A stretch of 64,000 bases of DNA from Rufibacter latericius (GTDB lineage: Bacteria; Bacteroidota; Bacteroidia; Cytophagales; Hymenobacteraceae). Shown here piece by piece: positions 39,451 to 49,056 of this stretch. The position numbers and the translations under genes were made by a program. The notes under the pieces were generated by a model. That model made no database searches. It was not told the origin of the DNA and saw only the letters and a program-made list of their open reading frames with translations. The stretch lies in assembly GCF_003721515.1 (NCBI RefSeq), contig NZ_RJJD01000013.1, positions 62,001 through 126,000 on the forward strand, given 5' to 3'. The first letter of the stretch is position 1. Each line of letters starts with the position of its first letter.

Positions 39451-41943
39451 ATGGGCGTTGTATACAAGTCGGATACCCTCGAATCGAAACTGCCTTTGTA
39501 CAAGGTGGAGCACGATTGTATCATCAACAAGTTTGCCGAGATCACGGTGTGCTTCCGGGTGGACCTGAAGGAGATTTTCACCCTTTCCCAACCGGAGTAT
39601 GAAAGCCTGCACCAATCGTGGATCAAGGCCCTGCGGATCCTCCCCAAATACACCATCGTCCACAAGCAGGATTGGTTTGTGGAGGAAAGGTACCGTCCGG
39701 ATTTCGGCCAGGAGAATTTAAGCTTCCTGGATCGGGCCTTTGAGCGCCATTTCAACGAACGCCCCTACCTGCACCATTACTGCTACCTCTTCTTGACCCT
39801 TTCCTACCCGGAGAAAGCCAGGAAAAACAGCCTATGGGGTTCCCTCGTGCGGGGAAAGCTCATCCCGAAGGAGATAGACTCGCCCCAGGTCCTCACTGCC
39901 TTTTTTGATACGGTCAGCCAGTTCCAGCGCATCCTGACCGATGGCGGGGCGGTAGGTCTGGTCCGCCTGACGGAGACGGAGATCCTGGGCTCGGCGGGGA
40001 AAGCGGGGATCATCGAAAGATACTTGGCCGTGAGCCAGGAAAACCAGCCTTTGTTGTCTGACCTTGATTTCTCCCAGGGCCTGCAGATCGGGGCGAACCA
40101 TTTCAACCTGTTCACCCTCTCCCACCTGGAGGATCTGCCCGGCGCGGTCAGTACCGAAAAACGGTATGAGCGCCTTAGCACCGATAAGAGCAGCTGCCAC
40201 CTGGGATTTGCCTCGCCCGTGGGTTTGCTGCTGTCCTGCAACCATCTGTATAACCAATACATCTTCCTCGACGACCACACCGAGAACCTGCGGGAATTCG
40301 AGCGCAAGGCCCGCAACCTGAATTCCCTGGCCTTGTATAGCCGGGAGAACGCCGTGAACAAAGAGTGGTACGACCAGTATCTGAACGAGGCCCTCAGCTT
40401 CAACCAAACCTCAGTCCGGGCCCATTTCAACGTGCTGCTGTGGTCGGAAGACCCCGAGCAGCTGAAAGAGTACCGCAACCTGACCTCGGCTGGGATTGCG
40501 GCCATGGACTGCAAGCCCCGCCTGAACACCAAGGACCTGCCTTCCCTGTACTGGGCGGGAATTCCCGGGAATGCCTCCGATTGCCCCAGTGAGGAAACGT
40601 TTTACACGTTCCTGGAGCAAGCCTGCTGCTTTCTCAACCACGAAACCAACTACCTTTCCTCCAGCAGCCCGTTTGGGCTGAAAATGGTGGACCGCATGAG
40701 CGGTAAGCCCATTCTGGTGGACATCTCCGATGAGCCGATGAAAAAAGGCTACACCACGAATCGGAACAAGTTCATCCTAGGCCCCTCGGGCTCCGGTAAA
40801 TCCTTCTTCACCAACCACATGGTGAAGCAATACTATGAACAGGGAACCCATGTGCTGCTGGTCGATACCGGGAACTCCTATTTAGGGCTGTGCCACCTGA
40901 TCAACCGGCAAACGAAGGGACAGGATGGCGTGTACCTGACGTACACCGAGGAAAACCCCATCAGCTTCAACCCTTTCTACACCGAGGACGGACTATTTGA
41001 TATCGAAAAAAAGGAAAGCATCAAAACCCTGATCCTGACCCTCTGGAAAAAAGACACCGATATCCCAACCCGGGCCGAGGAGGTGGCCCTGTCCAACGCG
41101 GTGAACTATTACCTGGTGGCCCTAAGGGAAAGAACGGATATCACCCCCGGCTTCAACACCTTCTATGAGTTTGTGAACGGTGCCTACCGCAAGATCCTGG
41201 AGGAGAAAAAGGTAAGGGAAAAAGACTTTGACCTCGACAACTTCATCAATGTCCTGGCGCCCTATTACGAAGGGGGGGAATACGACTACCTGCTCAACTC
41301 GGAGAAGGAATTAGACCTCTTGAATAAGCGGTTCATCGTCTTTGAATTGGATAACATCAAAGACCACAAGATCCTGTTCCCGGTGGTGACCCTGATCATC
41401 ATGGAGACCTTTATCAACAAGATGCGCCGCCTGAAGGGAGTCCGGAAAATGATCCTGATAGAAGAGGCCTGGAAAGCGATCGCCAAGGAAGGGATGGCCG
41501 AATACATCAAATACCTCTTCAAGACCGTCCGTAAATTCTTCGGGGAGGCGGTGGTCGTGACCCAGGAGGTGGACGACATCATCCATTCCCCCATCGTGAA
41601 AGACACCATCATCAATAACTCGGATTGTAAGATCCTGCTCGACCAGCGCAAGTACCTCAACAAGTTCGATCAGATCCAGAACCTGCTGGGCCTCTCCGAG
41701 AAGGAAAAAGAACAGGTGCTGTCCATCAACCTGGACAACAATCCCCGACGCCGCTACAAAGAGGTGTGGATCGGGCTGGGAGGGGTCAAGAGCGCCGTGT
41801 ATGCGACCGAGGTTTCCCCGGAGGAATATTTTACCTACACAACCGAGGAAACCGAAAAAGTAAAGCTGCTGGAATTGGCGGAGCGGAAAGGGAATATGGA
41901 GGCAGCGATCACGGAAATGGCGAACCTCGCCCGAGCCAGTTGA
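39451..41943 (+). CDS. traG: TraG conjugation ATPase (VirB4)
   Basis: 830 residues. The Walker A FILGPSGSGKSFF is at about 441-453 and the Walker B KMILIEEAWKAIA lies near 672, with the VirB4 C-terminal end (FKTVRKFFGEAVVVTQEVDDI). The N-terminal 430 residues are the DUF3875-like domain of TraG proteins. It powers assembly of the T4SS. It lies 3 bases from traF, and a lipoprotein gene is inserted after it (31 bases). Confidence 0.93.
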   Translation: MGVVYKSDTLESKLPLYKVEHDCIINKFAEITVCFRVDLKEIFTLSQPEYESLHQSWIKALRILPKYTIVHKQDWFVEERYRPDFGQENLSFLDRAFERHFNERPYLHHYCYLFLTLSYPEKARKNSLWGSLVRGKLIPKEIDSPQVLTAFFDTVSQFQRILTDGGAVGLVRLTETEILGSAGKAGIIERYLAVSQENQPLLSDLDFSQGLQIGANHFNLFTLSHLEDLPGAVSTEKRYERLSTDKSSCHLGFASPVGLLLSCNHLYNQYIFLDDHTENLREFERKARNLNSLALYSRENAVNKEWYDQYLNEALSFNQTSVRAHFNVLLWSEDPEQLKEYRNLTSAGIAAMDCKPRLNTKDLPSLYWAGIPGNASDCPSEETFYTFLEQACCFLNHETNYLSSSSPFGLKMVDRMSGKPILVDISDEPMKKGYTTNRNKFILGPSGSGKSFFTNHMVKQYYEQGTHVLLVDTGNSYLGLCHLINRQTKGQDGVYLTYTEENPISFNPFYTEDGLFDIEKKESIKTLILTLWKKDTDIPTRAEEVALSNAVNYYLVALRERTDITPGFNTFYEFVNGAYRKILEEKKVREKDFDLDNFINVLAPYYEGGEYDYLLNSEKELDLLNKRFIVFELDNIKDHKILFPVVTLIIMETFINKMRRLKGVRKMILIEEAWKAIAKEGMAEYIKYLFKTVRKFFGEAVVVTQEVDDIIHSPIVKDTIINNSDCKILLDQRKYLNKFDQIQNLLGLSEKEKEQVLSINLDNNPRRRYKEVWIGLGGVKSAVYATEVSPEEYFTYTTEETEKVKLLELAERKGNMEAAITEMANLARAS

Positions 41944-41974
41944 GTACGCATCTGTATAACCTAACTTCTGCACC

Positions 41975-42406
41975 ATGAAAAAGCCCCAATTGCCAAAAAC
42001 CAAATGCTATGTCGTAGGATTGGCCCTCTTTCTGCTGGCTGCCTGTTCTTCGCAACCGGAAACCCCCGCTTCGGCAACGGACCCTACCGCCGAGTCCCGC
42101 TCCGAGCCCACCAAAGACGGTTCTGACCCAGACGAGGAACTACCGCTGGCGACTGATGATGCTGATAAATTTATTGGCGAATGGAAGTCGGTACAAAGCG
42201 AGGGAAGGGATCACACCATCATCACAAGAAACGGGGAAAACTTCCTGATTCAGCAAGGTAAAAAAACGGTGCCTGGGGTTTGGGATGAAGCAAACAATGT
42301 AATTAGAATGAATGTAGGGGTGCCCATGGATATCATGTACATCGAAAATGAGGACATGATTGTGTTTGGCAGTGGCGGCAAGTATCGCCGGGTATCGGAG
42401 AAATGA
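41975..42406 (+). CDS. Lipoprotein inserted within the tra operon
   Basis: 143 residues with a classical lipoprotein signal (GLALFLLAAC), a Ser/Thr/Asp/Glu-rich linker (about 27-65), and a small beta-rich domain with FIGEWKSVQSEGRDHTIITRNG at about 66-90, resembling lipocalin/DUF-type short beta folds. It stands between traG and traI, the place where some elements carry surface-exclusion or accessory genes. Exclusion is therefore a suggestion only. I do not recognise the family. Confidence 0.65.
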   Translation: MKKPQLPKTKCYVVGLALFLLAACSSQPETPASATDPTAESRSEPTKDGSDPDEELPLATDDADKFIGEWKSVQSEGRDHTIITRNGENFLIQQGKKTVPGVWDEANNVIRMNVGVPMDIMYIENEDMIVFGSGGKYRRVSEK

Positions 42407-42446
42407 CGGAGTAATGCATAGAGGAAAAACTTAAACAGGAGGAAGT

Positions 42447-43061
42447 ATGAAAAAGGTAATTTTCATCGGGGCGTTTTGGGTGCTTTTAAACTTTACCGCC
42501 TCCGCGCAATTCGTGGTAGCCGATCCGACGGCTTTCACCCAGCGGGCCCTGCAACAGATCACGAACATAACGGAACAGATTCAGCAGAAGTACGAACTGG
42601 TGCGGACCTTCCAGGAAACCTCCAAGATCTACAACCAGGGGAAAGAGTGGTACGATGGCCTGAAAAGGGTGAGCACGACCGTGGCGGAGTATCAGAAAAT
42701 CTACGAAACCCTGCAACTCACCGCCGAGATCGTGGACCTGTACGGCACGAACATCAGCCGTTTCCGGATGGACAAGAACTTCTCCCCGGCGGAAGTGGAT
42801 TACATTACCGATGGGTACGGCAAGCTCTTGGCGGAAAGCTCCCGCCTGGTGGACGACCTGAACCTGGGGGCCAAGGCGAGCAGCCTGAGCCTGACCGACA
42901 AGGAACGGCTGGACATGATCAACACCACCTTCGAGAAGGTCAGGCAGCACAAGGCGCTGGTCCAGTATTATACAAACAAGAACATCTCCGTTTCCTACCT
43001 GCGCGCGAAAAAGAAAAACAATACCGAAGGGGTGCTGCGCTTATACGGCTTAGCCCAGTAA
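42447..43061 (+). CDS. traI: DUF4141 protein, TraI (VirB5-like)
   Basis: 204 residues with a signal peptide (KKVIFIGAFWVLLNFTASAQ) and a helical, coiled-coil-prone body (NITEQIQQKYELVRTFQETSKIYNQGKEWYDGLK). This is the DUF4141 family, taken as the VirB5-like periplasmic pilus component. It has a strong AGGAGG ribosome site 6 bases before the ATG. Next gene, traJ, starts after 19 bases. Confidence 0.85.
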   Translation: MKKVIFIGAFWVLLNFTASAQFVVADPTAFTQRALQQITNITEQIQQKYELVRTFQETSKIYNQGKEWYDGLKRVSTTVAEYQKIYETLQLTAEIVDLYGTNISRFRMDKNFSPAEVDYITDGYGKLLAESSRLVDDLNLGAKASSLSLTDKERLDMINTTFEKVRQHKALVQYYTNKNISVSYLRAKKKNNTEGVLRLYGLAQ

Positions 43062-43080
43062 CGAAGAAAGGGAGAGCGGC

Positions 43081-44121
43081 ATGAACGACGAATGGCTGAG
43101 CTTACACGAGATCCTCCGGCAGCTGTATGAGGAAATGCTGCCCTTGTGCGGTTCCCTGATCGGGGTGGCCCGGGGGATCGCCGGCCTAGGGGCAATCTTC
43201 TACATCGCCAACCGCGTGTGGCGGCACATGGCCAACAATGAGCCGATTGATTTTTACCCTTTGCTTCGGCCTTTCGCCATCGGCTGGTGCATCCTGCTTT
43301 TCCCGCTGGTCATCGGGGCGTTGAATGGCATTCTGAATCCGGTGGCCACGGCCACGGGGGCCTTGGTAGACACCCAGAACGTCCAAGTACGGGAGTTCCA
43401 GGAACAGCTGACCAAACTGGAGGAAGCAAGCATGAAAAAGGAGGGGAAAGGCTGGATGGTCGATGATGCAGAATTTGAAAAGAAATTAGAGGAACTAAAC
43501 CCTATTGACGTCGGTGGAATGACCGGAATGTACACGGAACGGGCCATGTACCAGTTACAAACGAATGTAAGAGAATGGTTTAAAGAAGTACTCATTGTGC
43601 TGTACGAGGCGGCCAGCCTGGTGCTGGATACCATCCGGACCTTTTTCCTGATCGTGATGGCGATTATCGGCCCGATCTCTTTCGGTTTGGCGGTTTTCGA
43701 CGGTTTTCACGGCACCCTAACCAACTGGATCGCCCGGTACATCAATGTGTTCCTCTGGTTACCGGTCGCTAATATTTTCGGAGCCATTATCTCCAAAATC
43801 AATGTGCTCATGCTGCAGAAAGATATCGCGGACCTGCAGAGCGGCGGAGATTTTGACGCCACCAATACGGCGTACCTGGTCTTTCTGCTGATCGGGATTT
43901 TCGGGTATACCTGCGTGCCGACGGTGGCGGGGTGGATCGTGCAATCCTGCGGCGGGGGCCGGTTCATGACCAGTATCACCCATGCCTCCTCCAGCGTGGT
44001 GGGAAGTGCCGGATCTGCGGCCGGAGCCGGGGCAGGGGCTATTGCCGGACGAAGTGTGACGGCCGCCAAGAATCTTGCGAATGCCCCCAGCCAAGTCATG
44101 GCCGGGTACCAAAAACTTTAA
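43081..44121 (+). CDS. traJ: TraJ membrane protein (VirB6-like)
   Basis: 346 residues with about six membrane helices (for example LIGVARGIAGLGAIFYIANRVW and LLFPLVIGALNGILNPVA; SLVLDTIRTFFLIVMAIIGPISFGLAVF), matching TraJ/TrbL/VirB6 proteins of the inner membrane channel. The C-terminus is Gly/Ala/Ser-rich (SAGSAAGAGAGAIAGRS). It is between traI and traK in the operon; traK starts 14 bases later. Confidence 0.9.
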   Translation: MNDEWLSLHEILRQLYEEMLPLCGSLIGVARGIAGLGAIFYIANRVWRHMANNEPIDFYPLLRPFAIGWCILLFPLVIGALNGILNPVATATGALVDTQNVQVREFQEQLTKLEEASMKKEGKGWMVDDAEFEKKLEELNPIDVGGMTGMYTERAMYQLQTNVREWFKEVLIVLYEAASLVLDTIRTFFLIVMAIIGPISFGLAVFDGFHGTLTNWIARYINVFLWLPVANIFGAIISKINVLMLQKDIADLQSGGDFDATNTAYLVFLLIGIFGYTCVPTVAGWIVQSCGGGRFMTSITHASSSVVGSAGSAAGAGAGAIAGRSVTAAKNLANAPSQVMAGYQKL

Positions 44122-44135
44122 GGAAAGGGGAAAAT

Positions 44136-44759
44136 ATGCAGTTCAAGAGTCTATCCAACCTGGAGACCAGCTTTAAGCAAATGAGGCTGTTCCTCCTCAT
44201 CTTTATCGGCCTGACCTTTTGCCTATCGGTCTATGTCGTGTACATGTCCTTTAGCTTCGCCAAGAAATCCCGGGAGAAAATATACGTCCTGGACAATGGC
44301 AAATCCCTGATGCTGGCCATCTCCCAGGATATGAAGCAAAACCGGCCGGTGGAGGCCCGGGATCACGTCAAACGCTTCCATGAACTTTTCTTCACGTTGG
44401 CCCCCGACCAAAAGGCCATCGATTACACCATCAACCAGGCCCTGTACCTGTGTGATGAGTCCGCTCAGGATGAATACGCCAACCTGAAGGAGGCCGGGTA
44501 CTTCTCCAGCCTGATTGCGGGGAACGTGAGCCAGGAAATCAGAATTGACAGCGTGCTTACGGATTTCAACGAATACCCTTATACGGCCCGCTGCTACGCC
44601 ACCCAGACCATCATCCGGTCTACCTCCGAGACCAAACGCTCCCTGGTCTCCCAATGCCAGTTGCGCGATGTTTCCCGGAGCGACGATAACCCGCACGGTT
44701 TTCTGATGGAGAAATGGCGCGTCTTGGAGAACCGGGATGTACAGGTGACAGCCCGGTAG
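44136..44759 (+). CDS. traK: TraK (VirB8-like)
   Basis: 207 residues from the ATG at 44136, behind AAGGAAAGGGG; the open frame runs further up within traJ but out of its frame. A single N-terminal helix (LFLLIFIGLTFCLSVYVVYMSF) is followed by a periplasmic domain of VirB8/NTF2-like type (for example VEARDHVKRFHELFFTLAPDQ). It links inner-membrane and core-complex parts. Next gene begins 2 bases after the stop. Confidence 0.85.
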   Translation: MQFKSLSNLETSFKQMRLFLLIFIGLTFCLSVYVVYMSFSFAKKSREKIYVLDNGKSLMLAISQDMKQNRPVEARDHVKRFHELFFTLAPDQKAIDYTINQALYLCDESAQDEYANLKEAGYFSSLIAGNVSQEIRIDSVLTDFNEYPYTARCYATQTIIRSTSETKRSLVSQCQLRDVSRSDDNPHGFLMEKWRVLENRDVQVTAR

Positions 44760-44761
44760 CT

Positions 44762-45028
44762 ATGCAAAGTACCCCTTTGGAGTGGGTGAAATCCCAATGG
44801 AAGACCCTCCAAGGATCCCTGGTCGGATACCTGCAGCAAAAGGAAAGGGGCTTGACGCTCCGACGGAAGAAGATTTACTTTTTCCTGTTTGTCTTTTCTT
44901 TTGGGGGCTTCTTCCTGTATTGTCTGGTCTCGGGTTTGGCCGGGTTTGGAAGTTCAGGTTTCAAGGTTACCTCTATTAAACGCCCGCTCGTCAAGCAACA
45001 GATGCAATCGCTGGATTCAATAAAGTAA
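44762..45028 (+). CDS. traL: TraL, DUF3989-type single-helix protein
   Basis: 88 residues from the ATG at 44762, with a basic N-terminal part, one membrane helix (FFLFVFSFGGFFLYCLVSG, about residues 40-58) and a short exterior tail. This fits DUF3989/TraL by size, topology and place between traK and traM. No enzymatic motif. The previous gene ends 2 bases before it. Confidence 0.78.
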   Translation: MQSTPLEWVKSQWKTLQGSLVGYLQQKERGLTLRRKKIYFFLFVFSFGGFFLYCLVSGLAGFGSSGFKVTSIKRPLVKQQMQSLDSIK

Positions 45029-45201
45029 GCTAAGCAAGGAGACTTTGGCTGGTACATCCGATGATTTCCCGAGCAGTGGATCAGGAGTTGCCTGGACCTG
45101 AGTTGACGGAGAATTTCTATGCCCTTCAGAATCCAGGTGACCGCCATTCTATCAGATACCCAAGGCACGTGGTACAAAACCAGAATTATAAATTTTCAAC
45201 T

Positions 45202-46476
45202 ATGGATACTTCCCCAATTCAACACTCCCCGGAATTCCTCCACCAGCGAAAAATGGCAATGGTGTTGCCGGTGTTTGTGGTCCCGTTTCTGGGGATCATC
45301 TTTTTCCTTTTCGGTGGTGGCACCCCGGCAGCCAATGCGACCCTGCAGGCCAGCGGCCTGAACACGGAAGTCCCGAAAGCCACCTTTAAAACCGCTATCA
45401 GCGACAAACTGACGGCGTACCAGCAGAAAGAAAAACAGGAGGCGGATGCGGAAAGGATGCGTTCCCTCGAGGAGTACCATGTGAGCCCCGCTTCAGCTTC
45501 TCCTGGCTTGGATACCGGTGCCGTAACTCCGGAAGCCAGGGGGCTGGCCTATTCCCCCGCGCCTCGCTCTGCTCCTCGGTCAACTCCCAGCTATGACCGC
45601 CGGGAGTACGAACACCTGACCGGCAAGGTAAACGACTTTTACCGAACCCCGGCCACTACTTCCTCCCTGTCGGAGGCGAAGATGAACCGGTTGTTGGAAC
45701 TGATGGAAAAAGAACAAAATGGGGCCCCCAACCCGGTTGACGTGGAGCGGGAACTCAGAAACAACCAGTACCTGCAGTACCTCCAACGCACCCTGGCCAG
45801 CGGCCAGTTCGCCGGGGAGAAGCCCGTGCGGCCGAGACAGGACACCGTGGCCCGGAAGCCGAAAAGGAAGCTGGTGGAAGTGACCGGGCACCAACCCAAA
45901 GTAGCCAGCAGCCTGCCCCAGGGAAGGGGAGGGGAGGGGCAACCCAACCGGCAGCAGGGCAATTCCTTCTATTCGCTCGGGGGCAGTGAGGGCCAGGTCA
46001 GCGGCAATACCATCAGCGCAGTGATCCACAGCGACCAGACGGTGGTATCCGGGGCCACGGTGAAACTGCGCCTCTTGAACGAACTCCAGCTGGAGGGCAC
46101 GCTCATCCCCAAAAACACCTTTGTCTACGGCGTCGCAGCGGTCAAGCATGAGCGCCTGGGCATTACGGTGGAGAACATCCGGCACGGCAAGGAGATCCTG
46201 CCGGTCGCCCTGCAGGTATACGACAGCGACGGCCTGCCTGGGGTCTCCATCCCCGGCTCCCTGGACCGGGAAGCCGGCAAGCAGGCGCTGGGCTCCATGG
46301 CCTCCAGCGGGAGCTACAACGTGACGATGGCCCAAGGAGTGGGCGAGCAGGTGGCCCTGCAGGCCGCGCAGGGTGGCATCAACGGGGTCAAGGCGCTGGC
46401 CTCCAAAAAGGCCCGGCTGGAGAGGGTCCACGTGAAAGCCAATTACCGGGTCTACCTGATCCCGGAGAACTTTTAA
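45202..46476 (+). CDS. traM: TraM (VirB10-like)
   Basis: 424 residues from the ATG at 45202; 47 codons open upstream lack a membrane-protein start. A single helix (KMAMVLPVFVVPFLGIIFFLF) is near the N-terminus, then a Pro/Ser/Ala-rich linker and a C-terminal beta-domain (SGATVKLRLLNELQLEGTLIPKNTFVYGVAAV) typical of VirB10/TraM. It should bridge inner and outer membranes in the core complex, with TraN. Next gene begins 23 bases later. Confidence 0.88.
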   Translation: MDTSPIQHSPEFLHQRKMAMVLPVFVVPFLGIIFFLFGGGTPAANATLQASGLNTEVPKATFKTAISDKLTAYQQKEKQEADAERMRSLEEYHVSPASASPGLDTGAVTPEARGLAYSPAPRSAPRSTPSYDRREYEHLTGKVNDFYRTPATTSSLSEAKMNRLLELMEKEQNGAPNPVDVERELRNNQYLQYLQRTLASGQFAGEKPVRPRQDTVARKPKRKLVEVTGHQPKVASSLPQGRGGEGQPNRQQGNSFYSLGGSEGQVSGNTISAVIHSDQTVVSGATVKLRLLNELQLEGTLIPKNTFVYGVAAVKHERLGITVENIRHGKEILPVALQVYDSDGLPGVSIPGSLDREAGKQALGSMASSGSYNVTMAQGVGEQVALQAAQGGINGVKALASKKARLERVHVKANYRVYLIPENF

Positions 46477-46499
46477 TCCGAACTTTAACCTTAGCATCC

Positions 46500-47477
46500 A
46501 TGAAAAAGCATCTCCTTTCCCTTGGTATATTCCTTTTGGCGGGCTTCTCGGCGCTGGCCCAGAACCGGCAGCCTTTCAAGGATACCCAGCTGTTGAAATC
46601 ATTTTCCCTGGGGGTCTCCTATGCCAAAACGGTCAACCTTATTTTTCCCAGCGGGGTGCACAGCGTGGACCTGGGCTCCGCCGCGGTGATTGCCGACAAG
46701 TTCGCCGGGGTGGAGAACGTCCTCCGGGTGAAAGCCAATGCCAAGGGGTTCCCGGAAACCAACCTCTCGGTCATCACCAAGGACGGCCGGCTCTATTCCT
46801 TCCACGTGCGCTACCAGGAGGAGCCCACTTCCCTGACCTATCAGATCGAGGGAGGGGATCATACGGGCATTACCAATCCCTTGGTTCAGTCCCAATCGAA
46901 AGTCGCCCCGGCCGTCTACCTAACTGCCTCCCTAAATACTGCTGCGCCCGTCTCGTTTGAATCGGTCCTCATGAATGAGGCGGAGTTGGCGTACTACAGC
47001 CATGAAATCGCTGAACGAAGGGATTATATCTCCGGCATAGGCATGCATAAAAACAAGATCACCTTTGGGGTGGACGGGATCTATGTCAAGGATAACGTCC
47101 TGTTCTTCCCCATCACCGCCAAAAACAAGGGCAACCTCAACTATGACATTGACTTTATCAAATTCTACGTCCGGGACAAAAAGCAGCGCAAGCGGACGGC
47201 CGTCCAGGAAACGGAGGTGACGCCGATCTTCGTCTATCCGGAGGGACAGAACACCATCACTGGTCGGTCCGAACTGAAGCGGGTGTACTGCCTGGAGAAA
47301 TTCACCATCCCGGATAAAAAGATGCTGGTGGTGGAGATGTACGAGAAGAACGGGGGTCGGGTGATGACGATGGAAGTGGGCAACCGGGACATTGTCAGGG
47401 CGTCTCCCGTCCACTTCAACAAAAGGCAATCAGCGGCTAATGTTAATGCTCTAAAGCAATATGGGGAAGATAGATAA
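46500..47477 (+). CDS. traN: TraN, DUF4138 (VirB9-like)
   Basis: 325 residues with signal peptide (KKHLLSLGIFLLAGFSALAQ) and the beta-rich DUF4138/TraN domain (SYAKTVNLIFPSGVHSVDLGSAAVIA), with the usual IGMHKNKITFGVDGIYVKDN near residue 180. It would form, with TraM, the outer-membrane core. It is the last clear tra gene: traO, traP and traQ homologues were not seen before the terminator. Confidence 0.88.
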   Translation: MKKHLLSLGIFLLAGFSALAQNRQPFKDTQLLKSFSLGVSYAKTVNLIFPSGVHSVDLGSAAVIADKFAGVENVLRVKANAKGFPETNLSVITKDGRLYSFHVRYQEEPTSLTYQIEGGDHTGITNPLVQSQSKVAPAVYLTASLNTAAPVSFESVLMNEAELAYYSHEIAERRDYISGIGMHKNKITFGVDGIYVKDNVLFFPITAKNKGNLNYDIDFIKFYVRDKKQRKRTAVQETEVTPIFVYPEGQNTITGRSELKRVYCLEKFTIPDKKMLVVEMYEKNGGRVMTMEVGNRDIVRASPVHFNKRQSAANVNALKQYGEDR

Positions 47478-47573
47478 TGCTTACCAGCGGATTATGTTTG
47501 TTTTCAGATAGGATGGCGATAGGCTGAATGGGTACCGTGTGTGAAGGTGAATCAAGTTCTTAGCCAAGCGTCG

Positions 47574-47618
47574 GGAGGTAGCAAGAAGAAAGTAACTTCT
47601 TGCTACCTCCTTCATTTT
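47574..47618 (+). terminator. Terminator of the tra operon
   Basis: GGAGGTAGCAAGAAG (47574-47588) and CTTCTTGCTACCTCC (47596-47610) form a perfect 15-bp stem with a 7-nt loop, followed by TTCATTTTT. It lies 97 bases past traN. Confidence 0.88.
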
Positions 47619-47775
47619 TAGCATTTGCTAGAACTGAAGCAAAACTTAGCGGCAGAAACTCCCTAAACAATGAATCTGGGCAAATACCTTTGCAACACAT
47701 CGTATATGATCCTTTCAATCTCTTCCTCCAAGTAGCGTATAACACTCTCTGAACTGGATATTTATTTCCTGCTAA

Positions 47776-48427
47776 TTACACAGCGCATTTATCCACGAGC
47801 TTTCGTTTGAGGCCCTCAGGGGCATCACCCAGTTTAAGGTGGTAAGGGAAAATCCAATCCGCAGTCTTATGTATAAGCCTTTGTATTCCTGAAGCAAGGG
47901 CTTTCGCTTTGTAATTCAGCGTATTTTGGTGATATTTCTTAGCATCCTCGTCCTGCACCAATTCACCTTCTCTGTTTCCGAATCATAATAGGTCATGTAC
48001 TTAGGGTTAATTTCATCTTCATAACCGAAGAATACCTGAGGCGTGCTGAGGAGGTGCCTTCTCTTACTATAAAAGATAAGGACATGTGCGTTGATAATGA
48101 GGGAATAGGAAGACCGTTTTAAATTTTCTGGCGCTTTTTTCTTTAAGTCCCTGCGTCATAGGCCCTATTATTGCTATCTGAGAAAACGGAAGCAACCTCT
48201 ATTTCAAAGCTGTTTCCTTCTCCACTATCTACTTTTACCCCCACTTTCATTTCAACGGATAGTTTACGTTTGAGGTACTGAGCCTTTTCTGCTATCTTAT
48301 TCCCCTGCCCAGCTGCTACCCCGACCGGTGGCGGAAAGAATACAGGGCACCCCACCCTTTGGGTACTTACCAGAAGATAACCGTTTCCACCTACATCAGG
48401 CGTCCTGCATAACAAAAAAATCAACAA
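47776..48427 (-). pseudogene. Decayed gene with apparent frameshifts, family unknown
   Basis: Three stretches in different frames may be parts of one protein. Minus-strand 48427-48143 reads MLIFLL...KVGVKVDSGEGNSFEIEVASVFSDS. Near 48157-47965 another frame reads APENLKRSSYSLIINAHVLIF, then TPQVFFGYEDEINPKYMTYYDSE. From 47961 a third frame reads LVQDEDAKKYHQNTLNYKAK, ending PYHLKLGDAPEGLKRKL. The last part begins only with TTG. The pieces are unfamiliar, so frameshift decay is an inference. They follow the end of the tra operon on the opposite strand and may mark the edge of the element. Confidence 0.4.
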
Positions 48428-48459
48428 GACGTTTAAACAAAAAAGTAAATAAAGCCCCC

Positions 48460-48663
48460 ATGAAAAAATTATTGATTATTTCACTCGGAACTTTAACTTT
48501 TGCCTGCGGCAATACTGAAAACTCAAACCTCGATAGCAATACTGCGGATGAGAGCGTAGAAATTGGATCTGGAGATGAGATTAGCCCACAGTTAAAGTCT
48601 GAGTCAGATTCCTCCAATGCCCTTGAGGTAGACACCGTTTCATCTGCCGCAGAAATCAACTAG
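48460..48663 (+). CDS. Small acidic lipoprotein
   Basis: 67 residues from the ATG at 48460: MKKLLIISLGTLTFAC, a clear lipoprotein signal with the lipid-attachment cysteine at 16, then an Asn/Ser/Asp/Glu-rich tail without fold. The frame upstream of the ATG overlaps the decayed gene and is not expected to be used. Small acidic lipoproteins of this kind are common orphan genes in Bacteroidetes. Function unknown. Confidence 0.6.
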   Translation: MKKLLIISLGTLTFACGNTENSNLDSNTADESVEIGSGDEISPQLKSESDSSNALEVDTVSSAAEIN

Positions 48664-49056
48664 CAGAGGTAAAGGGTATCGTGAGAGGGGTAGGCCAAAA
48701 CCATGGTGCAGAAACGAAATGATCCTACAGGAGAAACCTTTTGGATCTACCTGTCCAAACAGGACTTTCTCCCATCACCTTATTCAGGTCGCCCGGTTAA
48801 ACCTGTTCCTACGGGCCTCTTCCTGCTTTACTTTCTCCATCCGCAGGCAAATCAATAAAGGGAATATAGTATAAAATAGGCGATGGCCTACTTGAACAGA
48901 GGTGACCTCTGCTTCATGCTGGGTAGCGGGAAGTGTTTCCTGCCCCTTTATGAACCTAGAATCATAACTCGTTTGGTTTTAGGAGCCTGGGAGCCACTTC
49001 TGGGGAAAGTAGCCTGTATCCTTGCCTTAGAAATGCAAGATGAAGTACATCAAAAC

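Noticed and set aside
43932-44135. Upstream extension of the traK frame into traJ
   Set aside because: The extension lies inside traJ, lacks a membrane-protein start, and the ATG at 44136 has a ribosome site.
45580-46497. 305-codon minus-strand frame opposite traM
   Set aside because: Antisense to a clear VirB10-like gene in an operon with regular spacing.
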